Part shown: positions 38,776 to 48,087 of the stretch, piece after piece
Position numbering within the stretch: position 1 is the first letter of the stretch
How the letters are laid out: every line of letters starts with the position of its first letter
Assembly: GCF_013393385.1 (NCBI RefSeq)
Contig: NZ_AP023239.1
Location: forward strand, 5,208,001-5,272,000
DNA: 64,000 nucleotides
DNA from: Paenibacillus sp. URB8-2
GTDB taxonomy: Bacteria; Bacillota; Bacilli; Paenibacillales; Paenibacillaceae
Reading direction: 5' to 3'
Made by a program: the position numbers and the translations under genes
The notes under the pieces: model-generated
What the model was told of the DNA's origin: nothing
What the model saw: the letters and a program-made list of their open reading frames with translations, nothing else
The model's database searches: none

Positions 38776-38805
38776 ATTTTACTGAATGTTACAAGAGTTT
38801 GTCAA
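38776..38805 (-). promoter_or_regulatory. Promoter of the ATP synthase operon
   Basis: On the minus strand TTGACA (38800-38805), 18 bases, TAAAAT (38776-38781). The -35 is a perfect sigma-A consensus. It lies about 30 bases upstream of the atpZ ATG. Confidence 0.75.
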
Positions 38806-38913
38806 ACTAACGCGCCAGTGCGAAAAATCACTGAAAGTATGAAAATAATCACAGCAAAACATTCCAAAACCATATAAACCGTACAGTTTTACTGTATGCT
38901 CTTCGAAACCTTT

Positions 38914-40095
38914 TCATTGTTTGACTTCGGGGACCTCAGAACCGTTTGTGAACATTCTGTGAAACTCTTCCGGGCGTTCTTCATTCACTCCAAAATGGTG
39001 CAAAATCGCACTGACAATTCGCCCAGATGCTTTACCATCTCCATACGGGTTGGCGGCCCGGCTCATGGACTGATAGAGGTCCTGATCAGTCAACAAAGCA
39101 TGTGTCCGTTGATACACCTTCTCCTCGTCCGTACCTACCAGTTCCAGCGTTCCGGCCTCGATGCCTTCCGGGCGCTCCGTTGTGTCGCGCAGCACGAGAA
39201 CAGGAACTCCAAAAGACGGAGCTTCTTCCTGCAAGCCGCCAGAATCGGTCAAAATCAAGTGGGTATGCGGATAAAAATTGTGCAAGTCCACGACATCCAG
39301 CGGATCGATCAGCTTGATTCTGGGATGTCCGCCCAAAATCTCGTACGCCGGTTCCTTAACCGCGGGACTCGGATGCACGGGATAACAGATGGCGACATCT
39401 TCGAATTCATCAGCAATTCTTTTGACGGCACGGAAAATATGACGGTGCGGTTCGCCTTGGGATTCCCTGCGGTGCGCCGTCATCAAAATAAGTCTTTTTC
39501 CTGAAGCCCAATCCAGTACCGGATGCCGGTAGCCCGGCTGTACGGTATATTGAAACACATCGGTCACAGTATTGCCTGTGATATAAACACTTGATTCTTT
39601 TTTGTTTTCATGTCTCAAATTCCCTGCTGACCAGTCGGTCGGAGCGAAGTGCAGGTCGGCGAGCACGCCGGTCAGCTGACGGTTCATTTCTTCAGGATAA
39701 GGGGACAGTTTGTTCCAAGTACGCAGGCCCGCTTCTACGTGCCCTACCTGAATTTGCTGCAAAAAGGAAGCATAGCTGGCTAGAAAAGTGGTCAGCGTGT
39801 CTCCGTGCACAAGCACAAGATCAGGCCGCGCTTCCCTCAGCACGGGCTCCAGTCCTTCAAGAACGCGGATGGTAATCTCGTTCAGCGTCTGCCGATCCTT
39901 CATGACGTCCAAATCGTAATCAGGCACAATATTGAACACCTCCAGCACCTGATCGAGTAGCTGCCGGTGCTGGGCCGTCACGCAAACCAGCGATTCGATA
40001 TGCTCGGGATGCTTTTGAAGCTCAAGCACCAGCGGAGCCATCTTGATCGCCTCGGGACGGACCCCAAAAATCGTCATTACTTTAATCTTGGACAT
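38914..40095 (-). CDS. mnaA: UDP-N-acetylglucosamine 2-epimerase (non-hydrolysing)
   Basis: A 393-residue cytosolic enzyme that makes UDP-ManNAc from UDP-GlcNAc. Family marks: KVMTIFGVRPEAIKMAPLVL, DLVLVHGDTLTTFLASYASF, VGHVEAGLRTWNKLSPYPEE followed by MNRQLTG, LMTAHRRESQGEPHRHIFRA and LTDSGGLQEEAPSFGVPVLV followed by LRDTTERPEG. The product is the donor for TagA and for the ManNAc that CsaB pyruvylates, linking it to the wall-polymer genes 20 kb away. It sits between upp and the atp operon, a place where B. subtilis has no such gene. A short TACAG/CTGTA hairpin lies after the stop. Confidence 0.97.
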   Translation of the reverse strand: MSKIKVMTIFGVRPEAIKMAPLVLELQKHPEHIESLVCVTAQHRQLLDQVLEVFNIVPDYDLDVMKDRQTLNEITIRVLEGLEPVLREARPDLVLVHGDTLTTFLASYASFLQQIQVGHVEAGLRTWNKLSPYPEEMNRQLTGVLADLHFAPTDWSAGNLRHENKKESSVYITGNTVTDVFQYTVQPGYRHPVLDWASGKRLILMTAHRRESQGEPHRHIFRAVKRIADEFEDVAICYPVHPSPAVKEPAYEILGGHPRIKLIDPLDVVDLHNFYPHTHLILTDSGGLQEEAPSFGVPVLVLRDTTERPEGIEAGTLELVGTDEEKVYQRTHALLTDQDLYQSMSRAANPYGDGKASGRIVSAILHHFGVNEERPEEFHRMFTNGSEVPEVKQ

Positions 40096-40128
40096 AACCC
40101 ATTTCCTTTCTTCTTCCGGTTCTGTTAG

Positions 40129-40758
40129 TCACTTCGTTCCGTACAGCCGGTCTCCTGCATCGCCGAGGCCCGGCACGATGTAGCCGTGATCGTTCAGATG
40201 GTCGTCAAGCGCGGCGACATAGATGTCAACATCCGGATGGGCTTCCTGCACGGCCGCAACGCCTTCGGGAGCGGCGATCAGATTCATCATTTTGATCTGG
40301 GTGCACCCGCGGTTCTTCAGAGAAGTAATGGCCGCGATCGCGGAGCCTCCGGTAGCCAGCATCGGATCGATGACGATCAGTTCACGCTCCTGCACATCCG
40401 TAGGCAGCTTGATATAATATTCGACGGGCTGAAGCGTCTCCGGGTCGCGGAATAGGCCGACATGACCCACCTTCGCTGCAGGGAGCAGCTTCAGAACGCC
40501 TTCAAGCATTCCGAGGCCCGCCCGCAGGATCGGAATAAGCCCCAGCATTCTGCCGGAAATAACCTTGCTCTGCGTTTCGGCGACCGGAGTCTGCACAGTA
40601 ATCGTTTCCAAAGGGATATCCCGTGTAATTTCATAGGCCATCAAAGTAGCCACTTCGTCCACATGTTCCCTAAATTCCTTCGTATTGGTTCTCACATCGC
40701 GTATAAATGTCAGTTTGTGCTGAATCAAAGGATGATCGCAAATCACCAATTTTCCCAT
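40129..40758 (-). CDS. upp: Uracil phosphoribosyltransferase
   Basis: A 209-residue enzyme that converts uracil and PRPP to UMP (pyrimidine salvage). Marks: [40 protein letters not shown], the PRPP loop [20 protein letters not shown], and the uracil-binding tail [17 protein letters not shown]. The ATG at 40758 has GGAGGG eight bases upstream; the frame runs 17 codons further but without support. A promoter with a perfect TATAAT lies about 75 bases upstream. Confidence 0.98.
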   Translation of the reverse strand: MGKLVICDHPLIQHKLTFIRDVRTNTKEFREHVDEVATLMAYEITRDIPLETITVQTPVAETQSKVISGRMLGLIPILRAGLGMLEGVLKLLPAAKVGHVGLFRDPETLQPVEYYIKLPTDVQERELIVIDPMLATGGSAIAAITSLKNRGCTQIKMMNLIAAPEGVAAVQEAHPDVDIYVAALDDHLNDHGYIVPGLGDAGDRLYGTK

Positions 40759-40834
40759 TCGCTTGTCCCTCCGGTAGTTGTAAGTCTTATGCAAGCCGAG
40801 GCGGGGCAACCCCTTTCGCGGCTAAATCCTGTAT

Positions 40835-40863
40835 ATTATATCATCCTCAGGAGCGCATTTCAC
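40835..40863 (-). promoter_or_regulatory. Candidate sigma-A promoter of upp
   Basis: GTGAAA (40858-40863), 17 bases, TATAAT (40835-40840) on the minus strand. A GC-rich patch containing GGGGTTGCCCC lies in the leader between promoter and gene. Confidence 0.65.
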
Positions 40864-41133
40864 CTAGGAAAGGGCAGAATACCGGGATGGAGACGCTGAG
40901 ATCCCCGGACCGTCCTTAAGACGCAAGAATAAGGTCAAGTTTCCAATTCAAGGAAATGGGCTGTTATTTACAATTTCCCATTTTCATCCCATACATACTT
41001 TTCACACTTTTTTCACGCTTTTTCTTGAAAGTTACATGAACTTTCTGCATTATTTAATTCGATTTTCATTCCACTAACCGCGTATTCCTGTGAACGTTCT
41101 GTTAACCGACGCCAAACTCAAAGGTTATCCTTT
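40864..41133. other. Intergenic region between glyA terminator and upp promoter
   Basis: About 270 bases with no gene. It holds AAATGGG...CCCATTT (7-base arms, about 40955-40985) and CCGGGAT...ATCCCCGG (about 40882-40910). Neither is assigned a function. Much of the rest is AT-rich. Confidence 0.4.
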
Positions 41134-41172
41134 AAAAAAACCCCCGCAGGCCGAAATACGGACATGCAGGGG
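41134..41172 (-). terminator. Terminator of glyA
   Basis: CCCCTGC and GCGGGGG with an inner CCG/CGG stem, followed by seven U on the minus strand, about 50 bases after the glyA stop. Confidence 0.85.
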
Positions 41173-41220
41173 CTTTAATGAAACGCAGGGCGGCGGCAGG
41201 CCGTACTGCGTTTCAGCATA

Positions 41221-42468
41221 TTAGTATTGCAGAGCAGGATAGATAGGGAAGCGCTCGGTCAGCGCAGCAACCCGGCGGGCAGCGTCTTGCAGCGTCGCTT
41301 CATCCTTTGGATTCTTAAGCACAGCGGCGATAAGCTGACCGATTTCGGTCATCGCCTGCTCATCCATGCCGCGCGAAGTCACCGCAGGGGTGCCGATCCG
41401 GATGCCGCTTGTAACGAACGGACTGGTCGGATCAAACGGAATCGCATTTTTGTTAACGGTGATGCCGATGGAATCGAGCACTTTCTCCGCATCCTTGCCG
41501 GTAATGTTCAAATTGCGCGTATCGATCAGCATCAGATGGTTGTCGGTTCCGCCAGAAACGATATTGACGCCTTCGCCCAGCAGGGTTTCAGCAAGGACCT
41601 TGGCATTCTTTACCACATTCTCCGCATAGGTTTTGAAAGACGGCTGAAGGGCTTCGCCGAAGGATACGGCTTTGGCGGCGATGACATGCATCAACGGACC
41701 GCCTTGCGATCCCGGGAATACGGCCTTGTCAATCGCCGCAGCCCATGGCTGTTTACAGAGAATCATGCCGCCCCGAGGACCGCGCAGCGTCTTATGGGTA
41801 GTCGTGGTTACAAAATGGGCATGCGGAACAGGGCTCGGATGCAGCCCTGCGGCTACCAGACCGGCGATATGCGCCATGTCGACCATGAACAGCGATCCGA
41901 CGTCGCTTGCGATCGAAGCCAAAGCTTCGAAATCGATCGTGCGCGGATAGGCGCTTGCGCCGGCGACGATCAGCTTCGGACGATGCTTGAATGCCGCTTT
42001 GCGCACTTCATCGTAATCGATAAGGAAGCTATCTTCCTGAACGCCGTAAGCGACAAAATTATAGAGCAGGCCGGAAGCGTTAACCGGGCTGCCGTGCGTC
42101 AAATGGCCGCCATGAGCCAGGTTCATGCCGAGTACGGTATCTCCAGGGTTGAGCGCAGCAAGATAAACGGCCATATTCGCCTGCGCGCCGGAGTGCGGCT
42201 GCACATTGGCATGATCGGCGCCGAACAGCTGCTTGGCGCGGTCGCGGGCCAAGTTCTCGACGATGTCCACATCTTCACAGCCGCCGTAGTAACGCTTGCC
42301 CGGATAACCTTCCGCGTATTTATTCGTCAATACGGAGCCCATGGCCTCGATGACCGCCTCGCTCACGATATTCTCCGAAGCGATCAGTTCGATATTGGCT
42401 TTCTGACGCTTCAACTCCAATCCCATCGCTTTCAGCACTTCCGGATCACTCTTGCGCAATTGTTCCAT
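41221..42468 (-). CDS. glyA: Serine hydroxymethyltransferase
   Basis: A 415-residue PLP enzyme that interconverts serine and glycine with tetrahydrofolate. Marks: [40 protein letters not shown], the PLP lysine in [19 protein letters not shown], and [18 protein letters not shown] near the C-terminus. GGGAGGAAACAAGTAAA precedes the ATG. It lies 51 bases after ywlG and probably shares its transcript, as in B. subtilis. Confidence 0.98.
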   Translation of the reverse strand: MEQLRKSDPEVLKAMGLELKRQKANIELIASENIVSEAVIEAMGSVLTNKYAEGYPGKRYYGGCEDVDIVENLARDRAKQLFGADHANVQPHSGAQANMAVYLAALNPGDTVLGMNLAHGGHLTHGSPVNASGLLYNFVAYGVQEDSFLIDYDEVRKAAFKHRPKLIVAGASAYPRTIDFEALASIASDVGSLFMVDMAHIAGLVAAGLHPSPVPHAHFVTTTTHKTLRGPRGGMILCKQPWAAAIDKAVFPGSQGGPLMHVIAAKAVSFGEALQPSFKTYAENVVKNAKVLAETLLGEGVNIVSGGTDNHLMLIDTRNLNITGKDAEKVLDSIGITVNKNAIPFDPTSPFVTSGIRIGTPAVTSRGMDEQAMTEIGQLIAAVLKNPKDEATLQDAARRVAALTERFPIYPALQY

Positions 42469-42519
42469 TTTACTTGTTTCCTCCCTGAATATAGTTTATG
42501 AGATGGGATTTATCCTTCC

Positions 42520-43170
42520 CTAGTCACACAGTTTCGAGCCGCTTTCCTCCTGCTTCCGGTACACGGCGCGCTCGCCGCCGATCAGCGGCGGCCGGGTGTA
42601 GGCCGCGTTCACGCGGGCTTCTCCGATATAGCGCAGCGAAGGCCGGAAAGGCACCGCGACGCGGCGCAGATGCATGCCGATCAGGGTCTCGCCGATGTCG
42701 ATGCCGGCATGAGCCTGTACCGTTTCGGCCAGTACGGGATCGGTCATCGCCCGGTACGCCGCAGCGCCCATGGAACCGCCGGCGCCGGGGATCGGCACCG
42801 CCGACACTTCGGTCAGACCTAGTTGCTCCAGCAGACTCCGTTCCATCACAATTGCCCGGTTCAAATGCTCACAGCACTGGTATACCGGAGAAAAACCAAA
42901 TTGCTCCGCAGCCTCGCGGACGCCGGATAACAGCTGCTCCGCCACTTCCAGCGCGCCGCCGGTGCCGATGCGCGCACCGGCTACCTCGCTCGTACTGACG
43001 CCTACAACCAGTACCTTGCCCGGCCCGATCCCGCCGGCATCCGCCAGTTCACGCAGCACGAGCAGCGTCTGTTCGGCAATAGACAGCTCCACCGCAAGAA
43101 CGCGTCCGCTTCCGGACGGGTCCGGGGCGGCGAAGATTTTATCCTCCGTTCGCTTTCCGTAATGTTTCAC
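42520..43170 (-). CDS. ywlG: TIGR01440 / UPF0340 family protein (YwlG-like)
   Basis: A 216-residue cytosolic protein. The family features are the central VLVVGVSTSEVAGARIGTGG and the EHLNRAIVMERSLLEQLGLT segment, then IPGAGGSMGAAAYRAMTDPV and a C-terminal half with DIGETLIGMHLRRVAVP. The biochemical role is unknown. It starts with GTG after GAGGAGGTAAAGCG and is directly followed by glyA. In B. subtilis rpiB (ywlF) lies between ywlE and ywlG; here it is absent from this place. Confidence 0.88.
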   Translation of the reverse strand: MKHYGKRTEDKIFAAPDPSGSGRVLAVELSIAEQTLLVLRELADAGGIGPGKVLVVGVSTSEVAGARIGTGGALEVAEQLLSGVREAAEQFGFSPVYQCCEHLNRAIVMERSLLEQLGLTEVSAVPIPGAGGSMGAAAYRAMTDPVLAETVQAHAGIDIGETLIGMHLRRVAVPFRPSLRYIGEARVNAAYTRPPLIGGERAVYRKQEESGSKLCD

Positions 43171-43252
43171 CGCTTTACCTCCTCAGAGATCCAAGTTGTC
43201 TGATACCATCAGGATAACATGCCCGCTGCTTGCTCATTCATAAATTTTAAAC

Positions 43253-43289
43253 AAAAAAGAGCAGTCCGCAGACTGCTGCGGAATTGCTC
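43253..43289 (-). terminator. Terminator of ywlE
   Basis: GAGCAATTCCGCAG and CTGCGGACTGCTC pair with a small internal loop, followed by six U on the minus strand. It stands about 175 bases after the ywlE stop; nothing coding was seen in between. Confidence 0.8.
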
Positions 43290-43464
43290 TTTCGCCCAGG
43301 CGACCGGCCGTTTACTCCGATGCTCCATCGTGGTTTCTCCACACTTGTCGCCAGTTACACCGGAACCGATATTTGTCTATATCATAAATCATCATGCTCC
43401 GAAAATCAACCGTCTTAACATGAAAAGACTCTGCCGTCCGTTCGGAAAACCCAAGCCTGATATT

Positions 43465-44052
43465 TTACAAACGGCGCAAGGCTTCAAGTTTATCCAGCAG
43501 CCTGTGAAGCGATGAACGGATTTCCGCCGCCGCATATTCGTAGTCCTCTCGGCTTCCCCCGAACGGGTCCATTATATCCGCACTAGGTATACGCTGGCGG
43601 ATCTCGATAATCCGCTGCAGATCGGCGGCCTCCGGTTCTTGTCCCAGCGAAGCAGCCAGTTCCGTTCCGGCGTACAAGCTGTCAAGCTCTTCAAGGTCCC
43701 TGCGGACCGCTTCTTCGTCCTGCACGTACTCCTTCAGGGTAAACGTCTTGGATACGGCTTTTGGAAAATAGTGCAGCACATGCCTTTTATGGCTTTGAGT
43801 GAGGGTCAGCACCAGATCGGCCCAGCTCAGCAGTTCGCCCGAAAGCTGGGAGGAAGTAATCGTATCGTTAACGCCCTCATCCCGCAATATGGCCGCCGCA
43901 TGCCTTGACATCGGCGTTCCGGCGATCGCGGAAACCCCGGCGGACCGCACCTCCAGATTGACCCCCCGCTCCGCCGACAGTTTGCGTAAAAGCCCTTCAG
44001 CCATAGGACTGCGGCATGTATTGCCGGTGCAGATGAACAAAATATGAAGCAT
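43465..44052 (-). CDS. ywlE: Low-molecular-weight protein phosphatase (arginine phosphatase YwlE type)
   Basis: About 195 residues from MLHILFICTGNTCRSPMAEG. The P-loop CTGNTCRS has Thr after the Gly-Asn, the residue that gives YwlE its preference for phospho-arginine over phospho-tyrosine in B. subtilis. The general-acid loop is IMDPFGGSREDYEYAAAEI near the C-terminus. It would reverse McsB arginine phosphorylation. It is longer than the roughly 150 residues of B. subtilis, mainly through a middle segment (SLYAGTELAASLGQEPEAAD). The ATG at 44052 has GGAGGTG six bases upstream. Confidence 0.92.
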   Translation of the reverse strand: MLHILFICTGNTCRSPMAEGLLRKLSAERGVNLEVRSAGVSAIAGTPMSRHAAAILRDEGVNDTITSSQLSGELLSWADLVLTLTQSHKRHVLHYFPKAVSKTFTLKEYVQDEEAVRRDLEELDSLYAGTELAASLGQEPEAADLQRIIEIRQRIPSADIMDPFGGSREDYEYAAAEIRSSLHRLLDKLEALRRL

Positions 44053-44093
44053 GCAGATCACCTCCATGGGATTACTCTTTTGCCGCTATTGTA

Positions 44094-44675
44094 TCAGAAG
44101 ATGAACAGCAAGCCAAACCCGAGCAGGATCGCCCCGCCGAGCGCTTCTCCGTATTCTCCGAGCCCGCGGCTCACACGCCGCCCGAGCAGCAGGCCGGTGA
44201 TCGACATGATTCCGCCGCAGGCCCCGAAGGCGAACACCGTCAGCAGCACATGGCTCACAAATACCCCGAGCGAGACGCCCACCGAGAACGAATCGATGCT
44301 GACGCTGAGCGAAATGAGCAGCATTCCCCACAGCGTACGGTGATCCACTCCTCTCATTCCGGCGCCCTCGCCGGTGCGGAACGAGCCCAGCACCATGTGC
44401 CCGCCCAGCACAACGAGCAGTACCCCGGCGGCAATTCCCGCCACCCGGCCAAGGAGGTGGCCGACATAGTTTCCGGTAACAAGCCCCAGCAGAGGCATCA
44501 GCACATGAAAAAAAGCAACGAGCAGGCCCATTTGCAGCACATGAACAAGACGGATGCCTCTCATCCCGATTCCTACGCCAAGCGAAAAGGCATCCATGCC
44601 CAGAGCGATCGCCATAATTGCAATGGTTACGATCTGGCCCCAACCGGCCTGCACTTCCCCTATGCCCATCCCCAT
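44094..44675 (-). CDS. mntP: Manganese efflux pump MntP
   Basis: A 193-residue membrane protein with six spans arranged as two homologous halves. The family Asp-containing motifs are ALGMDAFSLGVGIGMRG in the first half and SVSIDSFSVGVSLGVFV in the second. It exports Mn(II). The place between tsaC and ywlE matches B. subtilis ywlD. A longer alternative frame over the same DNA (to 44727) is a shadow with no hydrophobic pattern. Confidence 0.93.
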   Translation of the reverse strand: MGMGIGEVQAGWGQIVTIAIMAIALGMDAFSLGVGIGMRGIRLVHVLQMGLLVAFFHVLMPLLGLVTGNYVGHLLGRVAGIAAGVLLVVLGGHMVLGSFRTGEGAGMRGVDHRTLWGMLLISLSVSIDSFSVGVSLGVFVSHVLLTVFAFGACGGIMSITGLLLGRRVSRGLGEYGEALGGAILLGFGLLFIF

Positions 44676-44754
44676 ACCTCCATGTCCGAATATCTTGTAC
44701 CATCACGATATGCGGACAAGAGGACAATCATTCTATTGATTGGAAAAAAGAGGG

Positions 44755-45918
44755 CTATTCAGCGTCGATCACTCGGCCCGCGGCGGCCTTCATCAGCCGA
44801 TTCATAATGGCGGACCCGAGCCCTGTCTCCGGGCAAGCTTCAGCCAGGATATAAGTCGCTTCCGCTTCATCAAAGCGCCGCAGCGCGGCATAGAGGAAGC
44901 GGGCGGCCGTCTCCGGCGAGGCCAGCGGGCCGAGCGAGACGACACAGTCGGCGGCGCCGGCGGGATACAGGGGCAGATGCTCCTCGAAGAGGAGCATCCC
45001 CGTCGTCTCGCCGCGCCCGCGGGCCTCAGCCAGCAGGCCCGCCGCCGCCTTCGCCGCGCCCGCCGGCGAAGACCCCCGCACGACGCCGAGCCAGCCCCGC
45101 GGCGCGTAGTGCGCGTACTTCATGCCCGGCGCGCGCGGCGCCGGGCTGCCGTCCCCCGCCGCGTCCGGGGCGGGGCGGTCCGTAGCCTCCGCGGCTTCCT
45201 GCGGAGGCGTGAAATCAGGCGCCGCCGAAACGCCCGTGACGGCGGCTTCACCTGCGACGGCCGCCAGCTGCGCGGCCGTGATGCCGGGACGGAGCACGGC
45301 GACGGAGCCGTCCGGCTGCACCTGCACGACGGTCGACTCCAGACCGACGCCCGCGGCTCCGCCGTCCAGCACGCCGCCGATCTTGCCGGCAAGATCGTCC
45401 AGCACATGGCGGGCCAGCGTCGGGCTCGGCCGCCCGGAGCGGTTGGCGCTCGGAGCGGCGACCGGACATCCGGCTTCGGCCAGCAGAGCCAGCGCCACGG
45501 GATGGTCCGGCATGCGCACGCCGACCGTGTCCAGCCCTGCCGTTACGCGCGAGGACAGCACGCCGGCCCGGAGCGGCAGCACCACGGTCAGCGGACCGGG
45601 CCAGTAGGCGTCCATCAAGGCCGCCGCCAGTGTGGGCACTTCCGTCACAAGCTCTCCGAGCGCCGCCCGGTCGGCAATGTGGACAATCAGGGGATTGTCC
45701 GAAGGCCGTCCCTTGGCCTTGAAAATCGCCTCGACCGCCTCCGCATTCCGCGCGTCCGCCCCGAGGCCGTACACCGTCTCGGTCGGAAAAGCGACCGTAT
45801 TCCCTGCCTTAAGCATCTCCGCCGCTTCCGCAATCGCCGCAACGTCCGCCGGGTTCCGTTCCCGTCCGGTTACCCCCTCCGCTCCGCTTAGCTTCCAATA
45901 TTTTGTTTCCATGTTCAC
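44755..45918 (-). CDS. tsaC: Threonylcarbamoyl-AMP synthase (Sua5/YwlC type)
   Basis: A 387-residue enzyme that makes threonylcarbamoyl-AMP for the t6A37 tRNA modification. The YrdC domain (about 30-225) shows LKAGNTVAFPTETVYGLGAD, FKAKGRPSDNPLIVHI (KxR motif) and VAAPSANRSGRPSPT (SxxN motif). The Sua5 C-terminal domain begins about residue 265 with APGMKYAHYAPRG. Between them lies an Ala/Pro-rich linker of about 40 residues in very GC-rich DNA (about 45090-45240), longer than in B. subtilis YwlC (about 346 residues in all). It follows spoIIR after a terminator. Confidence 0.95.
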   Translation of the reverse strand: MNMETKYWKLSGAEGVTGRERNPADVAAIAEAAEMLKAGNTVAFPTETVYGLGADARNAEAVEAIFKAKGRPSDNPLIVHIADRAALGELVTEVPTLAAALMDAYWPGPLTVVLPLRAGVLSSRVTAGLDTVGVRMPDHPVALALLAEAGCPVAAPSANRSGRPSPTLARHVLDDLAGKIGGVLDGGAAGVGLESTVVQVQPDGSVAVLRPGITAAQLAAVAGEAAVTGVSAAPDFTPPQEAAEATDRPAPDAAGDGSPAPRAPGMKYAHYAPRGWLGVVRGSSPAGAAKAAAGLLAEARGRGETTGMLLFEEHLPLYPAGAADCVVSLGPLASPETAARFLYAALRRFDEAEATYILAEACPETGLGSAIMNRLMKAAAGRVIDAE

Positions 45919-45930
45919 AGGCCTCCGTTC

Positions 45931-45961
45931 AAAAATAACGGCCCCACCGCGTGGGGCCGTT
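45931..45961 (-). terminator. Terminator of spoIIR
   Basis: AACGGCCCCAC pairs perfectly with GTGGGGCCGTT around GCG, followed by ATTTTTG on the minus strand, about 45 bases after the spoIIR stop. Confidence 0.9.
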
Positions 45962-46007
45962 TATCTATAAGAAAATAGTAACATATCCGGCTGCAAAACA
46001 ATAGAAT

Positions 46008-46769
46008 CTATGCCCACAAACTGCTGATCCAACCTCCGATTTTTAGCAGCAGGTCCCAGACAAAGAACCGAACCTTCGGTTCCTCTCCGGCGGCCCCCGC
46101 TTGGGCCGCGGAATCCGGCTGCCGGTCACCCGCCAGCGCCGCCTGGCCTTCCTTTGCTTTTCCCGCGTCGCCCTTACCATCCGCAGACAACTTCGCGGCC
46201 TTGGCATCCCCTGCCGGTTTGGCCGCCGCATCCCCCGAACCCGCATCGATGAAGCAGAGCGGCGGGAACAGCACGCACCACCAATTTTGTCCCTTTCCTT
46301 CTCCTAGTGTTACGCGAAGAGCTTCATATTCCCCTGCGGGATAAACCGTCCCTCCGTACAGCTTGGTCGGAAACGGGACGACACCCAGCTCCACCTTATA
46401 GCCGTAGTCGATGCCGCGCTTGTCCAGTTCGCCGCCCACCAGCTTTTCCAGCTCCGGCAAATGATCTCGTATAACGGCACGCGCCTGATCGAGACTTTGA
46501 GGGTCCTCCAGTTCAGCGACCCACCCGTTCATCTGCTCCACAATGTTATCGCGGATCTGCCGCTTGACCAGCTGATCCTGCGCCCCGTCCGAATTGGCGA
46601 GAATCCGCAGCCGGATCGATTCCTGCGGAATGGGTCCGGCGCTTACGGCGGCATCGGTTTTTTGCCCTTCCCAGGCCATCATGACAAACATAAAGATACA
46701 AATTAAAATGGCAGTATACGTAAAGGTCTTACGCAGCGAATCTCCGGCAATTTCTCTTTTGACGTTCAT
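46008..46769 (-). CDS. spoIIR: Stage II sporulation protein R (SpoIIR)
   Basis: A 253-residue secreted signalling protein. A hydrophobic signal (YTAILICIFMFVMMAWEG) precedes the domain signature IPQESIRLRILANSDGAQDQ followed by LVKRQIRDNIVEQM; the core ends QNWWCVLFPPLCFID. Made in the forespore, it triggers SpoIIGA to process pro-sigma-E in the mother cell. After the core a tail of about 70 residues (Ala/Lys/Gly-rich, ending WDLLLKIGGWISSLWA) is weakly conserved in composition. A sigma-F-like promoter stands upstream. Confidence 0.94.
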   Translation of the reverse strand: MNVKREIAGDSLRKTFTYTAILICIFMFVMMAWEGQKTDAAVSAGPIPQESIRLRILANSDGAQDQLVKRQIRDNIVEQMNGWVAELEDPQSLDQARAVIRDHLPELEKLVGGELDKRGIDYGYKVELGVVPFPTKLYGGTVYPAGEYEALRVTLGEGKGQNWWCVLFPPLCFIDAGSGDAAAKPAGDAKAAKLSADGKGDAGKAKEGQAALAGDRQPDSAAQAGAAGEEPKVRFFVWDLLLKIGGWISSLWA

Positions 46770-46803
46770 TTGGGATACCCCTCTCCACTGGCTTCATGTC
46801 AGT

Positions 46804-46833
46804 CAGTATCCCCGGAAGGCGGAGCGTCCAAAC
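46804..46833 (-). promoter_or_regulatory. Candidate sigma-F promoter of spoIIR
   Basis: GTTTG (46829-46833), 15 bases, GGGGATACTG (46804-46813). The -10 fits GGNNANAMTR exactly and spoIIR is sigma-F dependent in B. subtilis. Confidence 0.6.
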
Positions 46834-46909
46834 CTATTAATCTATTTATTTTTGCTGCGCGCACGTACACTGTTCGTAGAGAACGGATCTTACTAGAGGA
46901 GGAAAAACT

Positions 46910-47957
46910 TTGAACCAAACCATCCGCTACCCCGCCCCCCCTGCTTCCCGGCGGCGTCATTGCCGTCACCGCACCTTCCAGTGGAGTCCGTCCGGAGTAT
47001 GCCGGCTTATTTAATCAGGCCGCCGAACATGCGCAGGAGCTCGGATTTATCGTGAGGGCAGGCGCCGTTCTCCGCTCCCGGGCCAAATTGGCCCTCGCCC
47101 CGGCGGCTGAGCGGGCGGCCGAGCTTCAAGCTTTTTTGCTGGATGATACGGTCGATGTTGTAATGCCTCCATGGGGCGGCGAATTTCTGATGGAAATCCT
47201 GCCGCTCATGGACTGGGAGAAGCTGCGGACGGCGCCGCCGAAGTGGATGATCGGCTACTCGGATACAAGCACCTTCCTGTTTGCTTACACCCTGATGACC
47301 GGATGCGCGACCGCGCACGGCACCAATTTCATCGACCTGCGGGCCCGTCCGCTGGATGACGTTACCGCCCGCTGGCTGGACGTGGTTGGAACCAGGGCCG
47401 GCGGGACGGTTGCCCAGACCTCGTCGGCTATGTATCAGTCAGCCTGGGATATAACCAAGCCGGGCTTTATCCTGGATACGCCAACAAGCTGGCGGACGAT
47501 CGCCCCGGGCGGCGGAAGCGGCGAAGACCCCGCCGTCTCTTTTGGCGGCAGACTCATCGGCGGCTGCCTTGAGACACTGACCACGCTGATCGGTACGCCT
47601 TACGCTCCGGTTCCCACCTTCATCCGCGATTACTGCGGTGAGGAAGGCACGGTCTGGTTCCTGGAAAGCTCGCAGCGGAACGCGGGCGATATTCACAGGC
47701 AGCTGTGGCAGATGAAAGAGTGCGGCTGGTTTGAGAACTGCCGCGGGCTTCTGTACGGCAGACCGGCGGGATACTCGCCCGTGCAGGATTTCGGCCTCGC
47801 CGACTCCTTGGAGCAGCTTGCGGGCGAGCTTGGCATTCCGGTCGTCTACGAGGCGGATATCGGACATGTGCCTCCCCAGTTGACACTCGTTAACGGAGCT
47901 TTCGCGGCAGTGACTGCCGGGGGAGGAAGAGGAACAGTTACAATGAGCTTTAACTAA
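46910..47957 (+). pseudogene. S66 family LD-carboxypeptidase-like gene with a frameshift in a C7 run
   Basis: The natural start appears to be TTG at 46910 after GAGGAGGAAAAAC, reading LNQTIRYPAP. The remainder (LLPGGVIAVTAPSSGVRPEY and onward, about 340 residues) is in another frame. The switch lies at a run of seven C (46935-46941); six C would join the two parts in one frame. The downstream frame has no ATG, GTG or TTG before a GTG at 47052. The rest is a normal S66 protein: the nucleophile Ser in MIGYSDTSTFLFAY, PWGGEFLMEILPLMDW, and the C-terminal Glu/His region VVYEADIGHVPPQLTLVNGA. Either a real pseudogene, a slippage switch, or a sequence error. Confidence 0.8.
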
Positions 47958-47990
47958 GCGGGAGAAAGGTTCGCCGTCAGCAAAAACAAC

Positions 47991-48033
47991 AAAAAACCGC
48001 CAGGCGCCTCTTTACAAAGGAGTCCTGGCGGTT
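47991..48033 (-). terminator. Terminator of rodA (may serve both strands)
   Basis: AACCGCCAGG pairs perfectly with CCTGGCGGTT, with an inner CTCCTTT/AAAGAGG stem. TTTTTTGTTGTTTTT follows on the minus strand. It lies between the convergent S66 gene and rodA. Confidence 0.85.
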
Positions 48034-48087
48034 GGGGTATTAGTCTTACAAGAGTCTTACAAGAATCTTATTAAGAAAGCGTCCGGA

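Noticed and set aside
41227..42501. A 424-codon plus-strand frame opposite glyA
   Set aside because: Antisense shadow; glyA is complete with all family motifs.
44740..45891. A 383-codon plus-strand frame opposite tsaC
   Set aside because: Arg-rich shadow of GC-rich DNA; tsaC motifs are intact on the other strand.
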